A stretch of DNA of 64,000 bases from Cristatella mucedo (Eukaryota > Bryozoa > Phylactolaemata > Cristatellidae), in contig WPIO01000001.1 of assembly GCA_009760855.2 (NCBI GenBank), forward strand, positions 9,225,001 through 9,289,000, given 5' to 3'. This document shows, in pieces, positions 13,416 through 26,473 of this stretch. Within the stretch, counting starts at the first letter, position 1; each line of letters starts with the position of its first letter. The notes under the pieces were generated by a model that saw only the letters and a list, made by a program, of their open reading frames with translations, was not told where the DNA came from and searched no databases. Both the position numbers and the translations under genes were made by a program.

Positions 13416-14207
13416 AACAAATGCCCAGATTAATTAAAAAATACATTTTTTTCGAATAAGTAACAACATTTATTTTAACTATAATACGGAACATATTCCT
13501 ATACGTTAATGAAAAATCAATTTTATAAATTTTTTATGCGGCGTTTTGAAAAGTGAAAATTAATCGAAGCAATTTTATTGCATAAAATTGATAATAATTC
13601 AAGATTAATTTAATAATTAAATTAATGTATCTAGTCCTCACTTTTCTTATAAATTTTTTCCGTTTGCCGCCTAATAATTTTCATCCTTTCACGGACAAAT
13701 TAATACTATCTCTAAATATTGAAAAGTCAATACGGAGAGGATAGAATCGCAAAAAATAACGGAGCTGTTATTAAATGAAGGGCTTTGATGCAGGAAAGCA
13801 AGAATTCCTGCTGATGGCAGTACGTGGTTTTATGGGCACGATACCTTGCTGTCGTTGACTCTTCGTTATTGTTTCTCTTGCACCAAGATTTAAAGCTCCT
13901 GGATGCGGTTCTGCTATGGATCAGTTCAGAATATTCTGATTTACTTCCTGGTAATATTATTAAAATTATTATTACTATTATTATTATAGAGGATACGTAG
14001 GCTTAGATGGATGCAATAAACTAGTAGTTTGTTGTGGCGACCATTCCGCACTTCATCCCCCCAGACTAATGAATCGCTGAAGAGCGTACCTTACTAAAGC
14101 ATCCATGTCGCTTTTAAACAATAACCTTTCACCGGTAACAAGGTACCAAGTCGCCTAACGAAGTTGGCATTCTGACATTTCGTTTGGTATTGCTTTTGCA
14201 TGGAACC

Positions 14208-14390
14208 ACAGTGGGCCAAGAAAGTACGATTATTGACCCGTTGGCATACCGCCTCTGAAAGCCCTGAGGGCCAGTAGATAAATGTGAGCTACTCTAGAGA
14301 CAGAGAAGGCGACGCGTCCGAAAGAAAAAACTAAGTTTTTGTCTCAGACGACTGTATAAATTTTAAGATGGACCGGTTAAAGATTCTTGA
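14208..14390. repeat. Dispersed duplicate B, partner at 2180-2400
   Basis: acagtgggcc...ggcatacc...ctgaaagccc and gagacagagaaggcga match the 2.2 kb copy. The similarity reaches gaccggttaaag. Confidence 0.65.
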
Positions 14391-14892
14391 ACAGCCTCAT
14401 TAATTCTCAGAGTCGGTTGGCTCGGTGAGTCTACAACATATCTAATAAATAAAACGTAGGTTAAAGGTTCTATAGATGTATTTCTGCTTATACCTGTCTC
14501 AGTAAGGTTTGCAGGCTTTTTCACACCCTACTAACTGGGGTTCGAATTTCTATTTAGACTGGTGATTCTGAATAAGCTTTCGAACGCTTGCTTTTAAGAT
14601 TGAGCTTCGGGCTGCAGCAAAGCAGCGTCCAGGATCCATCCAGCGGCTCGTGTTTAGCAGGGATCTTCTGAACGCAGCTACAAACCGCTTTTCCAGATGC
14701 AGGCTGTCATTTCTTTATTGGGCTACTAAAGCCTACGCAATGCAACTCCGCCTGTAATGCCACACGGTCTCCGAAATGCAACTCCACCTGAAATGCTGTA
14801 AGCGGGTGTTGAGCTCAAGAGTCTTTTATTGCTCATTAAAATCCTTAGCGGCTTTCGGTTTGAATAAGCTTGCCAACAGACTTAATCTCAAG

Positions 14893-15005
14893 GAATAATA
14901 ATAGCAATAATGCACTTGATAAAGCCCCCTCGGAGAACTCAATCTCTCTCTAGGCGCTTTACATTTGCTGCGAAGGGAAATGCAATTGAATGGTGAGCAA
15001 TGTCA
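14893..15005 (-). mobile_element. LINE 3'-tail fragment
   Basis: The reverse complement carries the (ATT)n tail and taaagcgcctagagagag. Similarity fades after the 3' UTR. Confidence 0.75.
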
Positions 15006-15709
15006 AGGAACAAAAGAAAGCGAAGAGCAGACCTGAGTCCGAAAGGCAGTCAAGAGAGTGGGTAGCACAAAAGTAGCGTCTCAGAATGGCCGGTATTGAT
15101 GTGCCACAGTCGAAAGAGGGAAAGAAGATTTCGTTGCGTAATACTTGTCGATGTGAGTGCTACGGTCATTGACCTGAAAAAGGTTAGCGTCGGCTGCTAG
15201 CGGTCATTAAGAGTAATAGTCAGCGAAAGGGTCGAATAATGAATTCCTTTGCTTGTGGTGCCTTTCAAAAGACAGTCATGTTCGAAATGCAATCTGAAGC
15301 TGTCACAATTATAATGTAATCAAAAAGGTATAAAAGATAAATGTGTGAGGCGCTGCTACACCAGACGTAATCTTTCGACCTGGTGAACCTGAGCTTTTTC
15401 TGAATATGGGGTTTTCGCGGAATTCTTTTCTACGGTAAACTTCGCAAATAGCAACTATCACGCTCTAAATGGATGCGTTACGGGATAAATGGGTCATTAC
15501 TCGAAACGTTAAAATTCGTGAACAGTACTAAACATTAACACTCCCTCAAGGTCAACCCTAAGCCTGATATCAATTTGAAACTGCAACTAAAGAGAATCCT
15601 ATCCTTTCCCAACTGAGAGGATTTTTGCTTTATCAAACGGCTGTTCCAGTTTATTATTGCTTTGCTTATTTGCAACGTGTAAGTTTAAATGCACTGACGC
15701 ACACCATGC

Positions 15710-15985
15710 AGTTACGGATGTGAAAAGCGTTAGGTAATCGCACTAGCGTTTCCTGCTGTTTCCTAGCTAGCCACCAGGGCCCCCTGTAACAAAGGAGTCC
15801 ATTGCAGATGTACCTAATAAATCGTGAGAGTTTATTTAGATCACCCGCGGTCGACTGGCTCATCGATAATTAAACGAGTATAGGCAACAGTAGAGAGCGA
15901 GAAAATAGCAAAATAGCGGTGTAGATTGGCTGTAAGGGAAGCTCAGTCTGGCAGAGGTATTAGCTTAGCTTTGTTCGTTGCCTTG
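15710..15985. repeat. Dispersed duplicate A, partner at 20080-20355
   Basis: agctagccaccag and the block tgtagattggctgtaaggga recur 4.36 kb downstream in the same order and orientation. Confidence 0.75.
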
Positions 15986-16717
15986 TTTTAAGACTGCTGG
16001 GGACAGAGAGACTGTTGCTCAGTGAGTTTAAGGGTGATGATCTCTCTACCCTTGTCTGCTCTCCAGAGGCCGATGCAGGGGGTTTTATATCTGCTTTTAG
16101 AGATTATTTCTTAGCTATTCGGTTTAAGGACCAACTTCTGGCTATTTAGCTGGGCTTCTCGTGCTTTCAATTTCCTGTAAAAGAAGACAGCTTTTCTGCA
16201 AATTCGTAGCAAAAATAGCCAGGGCTTCAGGCTAAAATAGAAAAATTTACTGCTGCCATGACGGTATCAATTTTAGGTGTTGTATGGAGCAACTTGGGAT
16301 TCTTTGACACAAATTATTGGCTTTCTTGGCGTTGTCTTCACACAAACCAGCATCAAGTGCAGGTACCACGCAATGCTATTCCCGAAGGACAGATGATGCT
16401 ATTATTTGTTTCTGGCGCGTAAGTCTGCAGTCAGGACGCACTTCGAAGCTTCCTCTGTGACCTCAAGCGAGTGACTAGTCAGTTTGCCACATAATCTGGT
16501 CTCCTTTACTGGGCCGCGGTGGCATTACGGACTCGCCAGCTGGATGTGTCCGCTGGAAACTGAGCGGATGTCTATGCTTCTCATGTCACATGCAATGAAT
16601 TATTGGTGGACTGCTGTTTATCCGCTCATGTCTCGAAGCTAACACGTCGAACTTGGTGGCAACCACTTCCAGTGTTGTTGGAGCAAATACGGTGACACGT
16701 CCTCTTCCTGCTCCTTC

Positions 16718-16942
16718 TTTCCTAGAAAGGTAGTCAAAATAAGCCAGCTTAGGTGCCAATGAAGTAGGAAGCTGGATCAGCTCGTACTTGGCAGGATATT
16801 GGGTGGAAATTAGTAGACTATGGGTAACACTTTCCTAGAAAGGTAGCCAAAATAAGCCAGCTTAGCTGCCAGTGAAATAGGAAGCTGGATCAGCTCGTAC
16901 TTTGCAGGATATGGATGGAAATCAGTAGACTGTGGGTAGTAC
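16718..16942. repeat. Recent 113-bp tandem duplication
   Basis: 16718-16830 and 16831-16942 are near-identical (tttcctagaaaggtag, agctggatcagctcgtac), with few differences. Confidence 0.92.
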
Positions 16943-17127
16943 TTCAAGAGCTTGTTGATGTTTAGTATTATACTCAAAAAGTCAGTGCCAATCGTATGGC
17001 TTGGCACTTCCGCCGGAGCTATCTTGGCTGGTGAATGGTCAGGCACCTCGTATTTGCTAGTTGCCAGCTGCCGAGCGTTAATGAGCCAGCCGCTACCCAG
17101 TGCTGCGTTGCAGGGAGGAAGAGACAT
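16810..17127 (-). other. Orphan open frame, 105 codons, not recognised
   Basis: It starts MSLPPCNAALGSGWLINAR and stays open to a stop near 16810. It is not repetitive apart from ending inside the 113-bp tandem duplication, which is not a multiple of three. It has no signal peptide or membrane span, and I do not recognise it. It may be chance or a decayed mobile-element frame. Confidence 0.2.
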
Positions 17128-17559
17128 TTAGAAATTTTATAAATTGGCTTCATCGTGGAAGACTCTCTAGGAAAGGCGTGGCCGTTGGCGACCTGTTCTC
17201 TTCAATAAAGTTAGGGGGCCTATTGCCCATAGAAGAAAACCATGTTTCATCTGTCTTCCTCAGTTATCTTTATTTTCACGTGATGTTACCCGGATAAAAG
17301 ATCGCTTGTGGAGAACCGCTATCTCCTAACAGTAAAACAAGGGTATTGTCAATCAGTGGCAATGGCTACAAGTTTTTCTCTTTAGCGTTATTACCGGATC
17401 CAAATTCTAAGCAACATGTAACAGTACCATACTTCTTGTCCACTACCACTACAGGAGAGGACCGTGGCCGACCATTTCTCTTCGATGACGTTCTGGATTC
17501 TTGCGCTAATCACTCACTGCCTCAGTACGTCACTCTTCCCGCACCGCCCGCCTTCGGTT

Positions 17560-17740
17560 TACTAAGATCGAGCTCTGGCTCAAGTTGAATGACTGCAAAA
17601 CCAACTTCGTGGTTACGGGCAAACCAAGTGTGACTCGGAAGCTGGAAATAATACCGCTCAAAATTTTCTGTTCCAGAATATCTCTTGGTGCATCTTCACT
17701 AAATCTACATGTCCTGTTAAGATTACATCAAAAATAGGCA
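17560..17740 (+). mobile_element. Degenerate internal LINE fragment
   Basis: It encodes LNDCKTNFVVTGKPSVTRKLE, matching LNDDKTNLLVMGKPSVIRKLE of the longer copy near 21.6 kb. No tail. Confidence 0.65.
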
Positions 17741-20079
17741 GTACCTAGGTTGCCTTCACACGCGATCAGGCTGAGGGTCCTAATTAGGAAAAATATGATT
17801 ACGTATTTATCCATAAGATGTATGGTAGCCGCTTGCGATCCTCTGCTGCTGTTTAAAGGATGCTGTTGAATCAGTTGCGTTCATTTTCATTGCGCTAAGA
17901 TTGCTGCTCAGCTGCAAGTAGTGACTCGAACGATCTGTTTGAGCTGAGCGACGCTTCGCAAGTCATGGTAAAGTTTGGTAATATCTAGCCGGCTATGTTT
18001 TTTTAGTTAAGCACTGTTTGAAGCATATACCCCTCTCGAGCGATTTTAGTTTGGTCATACGCTGTTACCAACTTTGCCTAATTTAAGCCGACGATTTCTC
18101 ATTCAAACCCAGTATATTGGCCGAGAAAACCCCTACCCTGTTTTCAAGACCTTCAATTCCATAACCGGTACATGCATTTAACGAGTGAAGATTAAAAGGT
18201 ATTAATGGGGCACGGTGATCAGCAATTTGCTCAAATGCATTGACGTTAGCTCAGGATGACTGCTACGTTTCTCAGAGAATTCTCAATTGTCAACAATTAT
18301 TCTCTATGATTAACAAGGAATGTCAAAGAACCGATGTAGTGGCTCCGAGAATGAACTCAATCCTGCAAATGCAGTACGTGTAACATGCATTAATTAGTTG
18401 CACATGCCTAACAGTACTCGCAGAAAATAGTTGGCTCATCAATGCTCAGCGAACACATTGTGGGTCAGCATCAATGCATGAAACTACGGCGACATTTAGA
18501 GAGGGAGACATCACATCCAGAGAGCCCACACCTGAATTGCAAGCCCACGTTATCGGGTTTTAGCAGTATATTTTCAATTGGAAGAATGCTAAATTCGGTT
18601 AACGCTAAACTCAAAGTGGAGCACTAACAATGCATCCGTTAGCCTTTTATAAATTTTTAGCAAGAGAGATTGAAATATCAGTGGCTCCTTGCTCGGGCGC
18701 TATAAGAATGCTCTTTAAAATGTCATTAACTGCGTATTTTGCGTGCAAACACTTCAGCAATGTTTGCTGAGATATTATAAAGGCGAAATGTCGTGGTTGT
18801 TTCAATGAATATTAACCCAATATTGAGGTAGACCCAAGTAGTGCGGTCAAGCGTGAGCTCGTGCTACAGGCCTCGTTGGCCCCCTCCAATCCTAAAAGTG
18901 ACATAGTTTAATTTTTAACGTTATGGCTACCTCTTGAGGAATCAGATTCTGATTTTTTAGCACGCTGAGGAGAAGCTGAGCACTTTAACCCGACAGCTCT
19001 CTTTCCTTAGCCGGTAGCTCTCTGTGTGGAGAGACGGAAAAGCTATCTCTGTGCAAAGACGTACCGTAGGTCTCGTCAGCCCTTTAGTCAAGCGAATAAT
19101 TACTTTCAGCGTTGCTCGGGGTGAGTTATGGGCGTTTCTGAATGCAATTATGGATGCTGGACACCTGCAACATTTAATCTCTACCGAACAGAATTCTCTT
19201 CGCTTGTTCGGTTCCGGACTTTGCATCTCAAATTATTGGCGCTCTTTATTGCTGCCGCGATCAGCTACAGCCGGCCACGCCTTCGATTGTTTGTGCTGCT
19301 GCACATACAAGTCGCTCGCTTCGCTTCAAGGCTCAAGGCTTCATCGGTATTTTTCGGGTAAGTCATTCGCTATCACCAATGTTTATGCTGCGTTTGTGGC
19401 CTCTGACATCTGCGTGCGGAATCTGCGTTTCTAGCTGCGTTTATATCCGTGGGGCGGCCAATGGCATTAGCCGCATTAGGCAGTCCATCATTTAACTTGC
19501 TCAGTTCCGTGGAATAGCAAATGAGAATGTCTTCTAGAATCAGACTTTCATTCGACAACACGGAGGAAGTGCCTATTGAAGGTTTCTTTAGCGTGGCAGC
19601 TCTCATGGAATGAGCAGCTGCTATCAACTTGGAAAGACCGAGAAGCAAGGAGTCACATGTGCTCCATCCGGCTGGCCTCGTCCGGCACTGAATCATTTAG
19701 TTATGTGGGCTTCTTATAAGAACCAGTAATCTCGTCTTGGTGTCTTACTTTTATTCATCTATGCTGACGAAGCACCGAGCTTAGCTCCTCGGCCTCTCGA
19801 AAAATGGCGGACTCGATTGTCGGAGGTACAAACCTTCGCAGTGAAAAGAGTGTCACCCATAAGTACCTCAAAGATGGCGAGTAAGAAATAAGTGATAGGT
19901 CCCATTCGGAGAGCCTGAAGTCTGATCTCAAGGTTTCCGAATGGCATTCCGATCAATCCCAGTGAAGTTGTAGCCGAGTTCTAGGGTCAGAGGCTAATTC
20001 CCACTACGGCCCCCTATTACTGCTTTAATAACTTTCCAAATGTATTTTTACATGCGCTGAGGTATACACAATACGCTTC
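17741..20079. other. No gene seen
   Basis: A 136-codon plus-strand frame at 19024-19434 overlaps open frames on the other strand and shows no domain. It is best read as chance in moderate-GC DNA. Confidence 0.45.
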
Positions 20080-20355
20080 CGGAAGTTAAAAATGCTAAGT
20101 AACAGTACCAAAATTATCTGCTTCTCAGCTAGCCACCAGAGCCCACTGTAACTAAGAAGTTTCTATTACTGGCGCACCTACTGAATGGTGTGAGCTCAAA
20201 TGTGTCGCCACCAGTCGATTCTCACTTCATCGAGATCCAAATGAGTCACGGCGATCGTAGCAAGGAAGTTAATAGCAAAGCAAAAACAATGTAGATCGGC
20301 TGGAAAGGAAGTTCGGTCTGTCAGAACAGCTATTTTAGCTGCCTATTTACCTTCT
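20080..20355. repeat. Dispersed duplicate A, partner at 15710-15985
   Basis: Contains agctagccaccagagccca and tgtagatcggctggaaagga, matching the 15.8 kb copy with substitutions and small indels. Confidence 0.75.
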
Positions 20356-20944
20356 TGTAAGGAATGTTCAACTTAGCGCTCACTAAACTGTCAAGGTTTG
20401 AGCAGTTGCCAGCAGAGATACACCGGTTCGCAGAGGACGAATTCCCATACAGCCCGTTGGCTGGCAGGCTCCGTATTTATTGGCCGGGGAGAGTCTGGCA
20501 GTGTAAGGGTCTGGCGATCTGAGATCGGTAGCCACCCGCTGAGCCATGAAGATCGCTATTCACTATCCATGTCGTGAATTTTTGTAGGCGAGAATGGCAC
20601 GACGAAGCAATAGCGTTTTTTATCCATGCATGTAAAGTTTTTCCAAGGCGTTTTGATATATTCTCACGTTATAGAATTGTCAAGGTTCATTTTACTCACA
20701 GTGGAGCTCTTATTTTACGATATTGCGTCCATGGCTGTGATCTCCAGCTGCGACAGCACAGCGTCAATATAGAGCACACAGAAAGACTTAACATCTGGCA
20801 TCTACATTCTTCCACGCAAATAGACGTTTCTATAGTGACACTTCCCCGTGAGATATGCATCCATATTTTTTCAGGACTAATTGCTTTTAAAAACCATGCT
20901 TTTGATGAAGAACGCCATCGGTAACACAGGAAAGCACCTAGCTC

Positions 20945-22540
20945 ACATCATCCATACTATACTACCGCCCAGTTTCCCTTCTACCATTCCTATCAAAGAC
21001 ACTGGAACGGGTCGTGGCGGACCAGCTGAACTCGTATATAGAAACCTCACACCTTGCTAGTAAGTTCCAGTCTGGCTTTAGAGCTAATCACTCCACAGAG
21101 TCAGCATTGCATAGGGTATACAACGACCTACTCAGGAATGCAGACATGGGTAGAGTGTCTCTGCTTGTTTTGCTTGATCTTTCGGCAGATTTTGACACCA
21201 TCGATCACAAAGTTCTTCTAGAGCGCCTCTCATCTCGCCTGGGCATCACTGGCACTGCTCTGCAGAGGTTCAGGTCCTATCTCAGTGAGAGATTCCAGAG
21301 TATTGACGTGAATGGACAAAGATCATCTGAGGTACCTCTGAAATATGGGGTACCTCAGGGCTCCGTGCTAGGTTGGTTCTTTTCACGGTTTATACTCTGC
21401 CTCTTGCTGATGTGATTGCCAAGCACAATCTAGGCTTTCACATTTCTGCGGATGACACTCGGTTGTACCTTTGCTTTGATCCCTCCTAGCCTTCGAGCAC
21501 CTCAAATTCTCTCAACTCACTTGGTGCATGTATTGATGACATCCGCACATGGATGGCAGCACATTTTCTAAAACTAAACGATGATAAAACTAACTTACTA
21601 GTCATGGGCAAACCCAGTGTGATTCGCAAATTGGAAAGGCTGACGCTCAAAATTGGCTCTGCCAGCATATCTCCTGTTGCATCAGCTCGAAATCTAGGTG
21701 TCATATTCCAAAGCGACATCTCGTTAGACGACCATATCAGCTCCACAGTCAAATCTGCCAATTTTCAGCTTCATAACATTGCTAAAATTCGGGCTTGCTT
21801 AGACAAGGATACCACGTCCAAGTTGGTCCATGCATTCGTGACATCCCGTCTCGACTTCTGCAACTCACTGCTTACTGGCCTACCAGCATGTGCGATCAGG
21901 CGATTGTAGCTGGTGCAAAACTCCGCAGTTAGGCTTGTCTGTCGTGAGAGTTGCAGTTGCCATATCACACCACTTCTCGCCGACCTGCACTGGCTACCAG
22001 TCAAGCAACGGATTGACTTAAAGGTTTTGTCGCTCACTTTTAGGTCCCTTCATTCTATGGCTCCAGCCTATCTTTCAGATATACTACCCCATCAGGCCAA
22101 GCATCGTACCACTCGCTTTTCGGAATCCAGCAGTCTAGAAATACCTCGTACAAACCTCAAATCCTTTGGAGACCGTGCATTTAGTTCATATGCTCCCAAA
22201 ACCTGGAACTTCCTCCCGACCTGCGTCAGAACATCCCCCGACCTGACCACATTTAAAAGGAACCTAAAAACACACCTATTTAGGACAGCATTTAGCGGGT
22301 ACCTGTGATTCGTCCTTGATGTGCTTATGCGTGCTGACACTGCATGCTACCACTAACCACATTCGCATGCTGACCCTGTGCATGTCACCCCTAACCATAT
22401 CATTCACTTTGCTTGTTTTTCAAGCATGATTTTACTTACCATTCAATTGCATTTCACTTTGCAGCAAATGTAAAGCACCTAGAGAGAGATTAAGTTCTCT
22501 GAGGGCGCTTTATCAAGTGAATTAATATTAATTATTATCC
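20945..22540 (+). mobile_element. L2/CR1-like LINE, 5'-truncated, reverse transcriptase region to 3' tail
   Basis: This is the most complete LINE copy here. It starts inside the RT domain (YRPVSLLPFLSKTLERVV), has the LLDLSADFDTID block and GVPQGSVLG. A frameshift near 21373 follows, then ISADDTRLYL (the catalytic Asp pair, with Ser where Tyr or Phe is usual). The C-terminal half has stops near 21488 and at 21907. The 3' end is the conserved tail taaagcacctagagagag... and a short (ATT)-type run. No endonuclease domain is present. It cannot make protein. Confidence 0.9.
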
Positions 22541-22784
22541 ATAAATATGAGCATTCGTGATGATGCTGACGGTTGCTGTGTCTTACGTGGACTACGGTCG
22601 GGCACGATTATGTTTTTGGATGCTTAGCTATACTGATACTGACAGATCGCTGATCGTCATTGCTTGGCTCGGGCTGCGGACGGTGCGACTGCCTTCAAAA
22701 TACATGATTGCAGCAAGTTGTTTTGAAGGTTGTGCTCAACTGCTACGAGCAGCGGAGCTTGATAATTCTGCTTTGCTAACGAAA

Positions 22785-22889
22785 GACATCGAAGCCATGT
22801 TCGAAGACATCGCAGCCATGATTGAAGATATTGCAGCCGTGTTCGAAGACATTGCAGCCGTGTTCGAATACATTGCAGCCGTGCCGGGA
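22785..22889 (+). repeat. 21-bp minisatellite (five units)
   Basis: Unit gacattgcagccgtgttcgaa. In one open frame it encodes the heptad DIAAVFE repeated with small changes. It lies between two LINE copies. Confidence 0.85.
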
Positions 22890-22916
22890 CTGAAAGGAAT
22901 TAGAACACCGCCATTG

Positions 22917-23740
22917 TGACCTTTCGTTAGATGATCGCATCAGCTACACACTCAAGTCTGCATACTTTCAGCTACATAAAATTGCTAAAATTTGGGCTTG
23001 TTTAGATTAGGATATCACGTCTAAGTTGGTCCATGCATTTGTGACATCCCGTCTTGACTTCTGTAACTCACTGCTTGCTGGCCTACCGGCATGTGCAATC
23101 AAGCACTTACAGCTGGTGCAAAATTCTGCAGCTAGGCTGGTCTGTCGTGAGCGTCGCAGCTGCCACATCACACCACTTCTCGCCGACCTGTACTGGCTAC
23201 TAGTCACGAAACGGATCGACTTCAAGGTTTTTTCTATCACTTTTATGTCACTTCATTCTTTAGGTTCAGCCTTTCTTTCAGATTTACTCCCCCACCAAGC
23301 ATCGTACCACCCGCTTTTCGGAATCGAATAGTATACCTATACCTCGTACAAACCTCAAATCCTTCGGAGACCGTGCATTTAGTTCGTATGCTCCCAAAGC
23401 CTGGAACTCACTCCCGGCTTGCGTCACGACATTCCCCGACTTGACCACATTTTAAAGGAACTTAAAAACACACGTATTTAGGACAGCATCTAGTGGGTCC
23501 CTTTAATTTGTTCTTTATGTGCTTACGCGTGCTGACACTGTGCATGATGCCACTAACCACACCTGCATGCTGACACTGTGCATGTCACTCCTAACCGTGT
23601 TATTCATGTTATTTATCAAGCATGATATTACTCACCATTCAATCGCGTTTAAGTTTGCAGCAAATATAAAGCACCTAGAAAGAGATTGAATTATCTGAGG
23701 GTGCTTTATCAAGTGCATTACTATTATTATTATTCACTGC
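22917..23740 (+). mobile_element. LINE 3' fragment, head-to-tail after the main copy
   Basis: It has the same C-terminal segment and tail as the element ending at 22540, with an early stop (ttagattag near 23005) and further damage. It is a separate insertion, because the tail is repeated. Confidence 0.85.
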
Positions 23741-23814
23741 AAGTGTTGTGATTTAACGGCTAGGCATGCTAGCCTAGAGTCACTAATCTGGGTGAATCGC
23801 TGTGGTCTGACGAT

Positions 23815-23920
23815 CGGTGCTCTGGACTTGCACCCATGCGACTCCCTCGCGACGAGGCACCCAGCAGTTAGTCGGTAGTACGACTCTTTGGTCAACCATC
23901 GTGCTATGAACACCGCAGAT
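23815..23920 (-). mobile_element. tRNA-like SINE head
   Basis: On the minus strand, tagcacgatggttga (A box) and gggtgcaagtcc (B box) are about 75 bp apart. It follows a LINE tail directly and may be a third SINE family. Confidence 0.4.
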
Positions 23921-24249
23921 CGCATTTAACGTCGAGTAACAGTTTCTGACATAATCCGGCTCCATTTTGCCTGCCCTATCTGACCACTCTTTTTATTCGA
24001 CATTTCACCATCTGTCCGTGGATGCCTTCCCGGCGGTAGGTTGACGATTTCACTTCATCGCCCCTGCCGCCCACAGCAATTCTTACAGGCTGTCCTTCTT
24101 TCTACTCTGCCTTCGTGGCTCACCTATTTATGGCTATAGCTATATAAAATATATATATATGTATATGATGGCTGTATATTTATGGCTCAGCTATTTTTAA
24201 AATGTCTCTTTAAACCCCTTCATTCCTAAATCGCTTTCTTGAAAGAAAT

Positions 24250-24860
24250 GTGATAGCTGACGATCTTACAGGTCCCTCATTCAAGACTTCTGTAACTCTC
24301 CCCGTTGTTGCAGATCTACCTACATTAGGGCGCTACCAGGTGGTGGCACAAAACTCAGTATCTAGGCTCGTCAGCCCATCACATGGCAGTTGTCAGATTG
24401 CACTACTTCTCAAACAGACTATATCAGGTTTGCACTACATCATTAACAAACAGTGTATTGACTTATTTAGGTCCTACCACTCATCCTCTTGCTCTGCTCT
24501 ACCTATTTGAATAAGCTCCTGGTCAATCTTCGCATCCTAACCCCCGCTCCACTTATTCAAGACATTTCTCTATACCCATAAACAACCTCACACCTTTAAA
24601 GAGTGTGCTTTAATTTTGTATGCTCCAAAAGCCTGCAATTCACTACCGATTAATGTCACGAGTTTCCCTTACTTGACCACATTCGGAAAGAAGTAAAAGC
24701 GTGCCTTTCCCCGCGGCATTTTCTCCGCTCATGGGAACTTCGCGTAAGTGCTTATGAGGGCAGAAATTTTGCATGATATTACATTCAACTGACATGCCTT
24801 CTTTTCAGTATGTCCGAAGTGAACGAGATTGAGCAATCTTAGGGTGCTATAACTCTTTTT
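24250..24860 (+). mobile_element. Highly diverged LINE 3' fragment
   Basis: It keeps the order of the family (acttctgtaactc, a QNSVSRLVS segment, tatgctccaaaagcctg, then an agattgagcaatctt-like tail), but with many indels. Confidence 0.5.
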
Positions 24861-25599
24861 AATTACTATTATCGTTTACACAAATTTTTTCCAAATAGTG
24901 TAAAATATGTTTTATTACGCAGCTTTATGTGCATTGTCCTGTTGTGCATTGTGCTGTTCGAGCTTAAAAAGGAGTCCTAGTCACCCTCAACCGAAAAGTT
25001 TGTTCCACTCTGTAATAGATCGCGTTGTCTTTCCTATTTTCGAACGCGGGTCAGTGCTGCAGTGGCTACCCTAGCATGCGGCCACCAAAGGCAGCAGTTG
25101 CTGTTCAGTTGGGAAATAGCCTATTCAAATAAGTCACAAAAATTTCCAAGTAGTAATAACTTGCTCGACACAGTTACATCATGGTAGCCTGCACTGCTAG
25201 GCCTCGAGTTTGGAGCCGGCCAGACTGAAAGTGATTAGAATTATTTGGATTCTTGTTAAGTGCGAGAAGTGCTGTACATAGGACAGTCTCCAGCTACCGA
25301 AACCTGCTCGATCTAGCTACTTTGCTGTGCTGATATTCTACCAGCAGTTAGACACCGCTAGCCTTACCAAAATCGGGCAGTTGTTCCAATGAAGCTCAAG
25401 CTCCAAATGAGTGTTAAAATAATGAAACTAGCATATTTTTAGAGCATTCAAAGACAGCTACCTCTCTTTCTAGGCACGTAATCAGTGTAGGTCAGTTAAT
25501 TCGTGATCATTATGGCATGCACAGTTTCAGTACATTGACCGTGTGACAATTCACACCAATGGAGCCAGTTGTGTACGGAAAAGACAGGCAAGTTTAAAT

Positions 25600-25830
25600 T
25601 TCTGTAAGTCACGGTATGTCGCGATGTCCCTCGGTAGAGGTTTTCCAAGATTGTACAGGACAGCAGCTGATGGCATGGCCGCCAAAGGATTTGAGGTTCG
25701 TTAGGAGCACAGCTATTCAGAGCCCTGAGTCCTTCAGTAGAGTAGCACGGCTGGAAGCTTGGGGGATGAGGATTTCAGATAGAGAAGCCGCACCAAGAGA
25801 ATGGCCCAGAACCCAGAAGCGAGCGACATG
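25600..25830 (-). mobile_element. Possible diverged LINE fragment
   Basis: The stretch ccaaaggatttgaggttcg matches the reverse complement of the family's 'FGDRAF' segment. The flanks are too diverged to set boundaries. Confidence 0.35.
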
Positions 25831-26473
25831 ACCTTTAAGTCGATAAGCTACTTTCTAAAAGCTCTTACACTGACACCAATTTGTCGTATTTCCGTTAAAA
25901 AATCTGTTATTTAAATAAAAAGTTCTTCCGGATTTACTGCGTGCTTCGCTCCTACGTCTGTACAGCCAAGCGTAAAGAGCGAAAAAGTGTCATCGTGAAA
26001 TGAACGCTCCTACCAGAGCGGCAATGAAAAACAATCGAATTCTACGCTAGATGATTGAGTCTTTCTAAGGCTGTGTCATCTAAAGGATTAGTAGCAATTA
26101 AAAGCCCACATTGCTTGTCATCGCATACTTCTGCAGCATTTGCATTTCCAAAAAAATGTCAAGACCCGCAAACGAACAGAAGCCACCGAAACCCATGACG
26201 CTTTTTGGCTCAGACTTTTTTGACAAGCTCGCTCTAACCTTACAAAAACCCTTTACTTAAGTGTCACTAGGACGCTCATAGCATGTGCATGCTGCTTGTG
26301 AAGTGTGTTTGGTGCAGATGTGGTTGCGACCAGGTCAGTTGACGAAGTTGACATGGGTCCTTACTCGCATAGCCTTACACGTGACAGGCCCTATTAAACA
26401 TAGCATTTCCTGCGTGCGCCGGCAGTAAGCTCCGTCTATTCGCCGGTATTTTTCATAAATTTTCAGCAATTGA

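Noticed and set aside
19024-19434. 136-codon plus-strand frame
   Set aside because: No recognisable domain, overlapping open frames on the other strand, and no splice context.
20480-20560. Another possible tRNA-like head on the minus strand
   Set aside because: An A-box-like match only; no acceptable B box.
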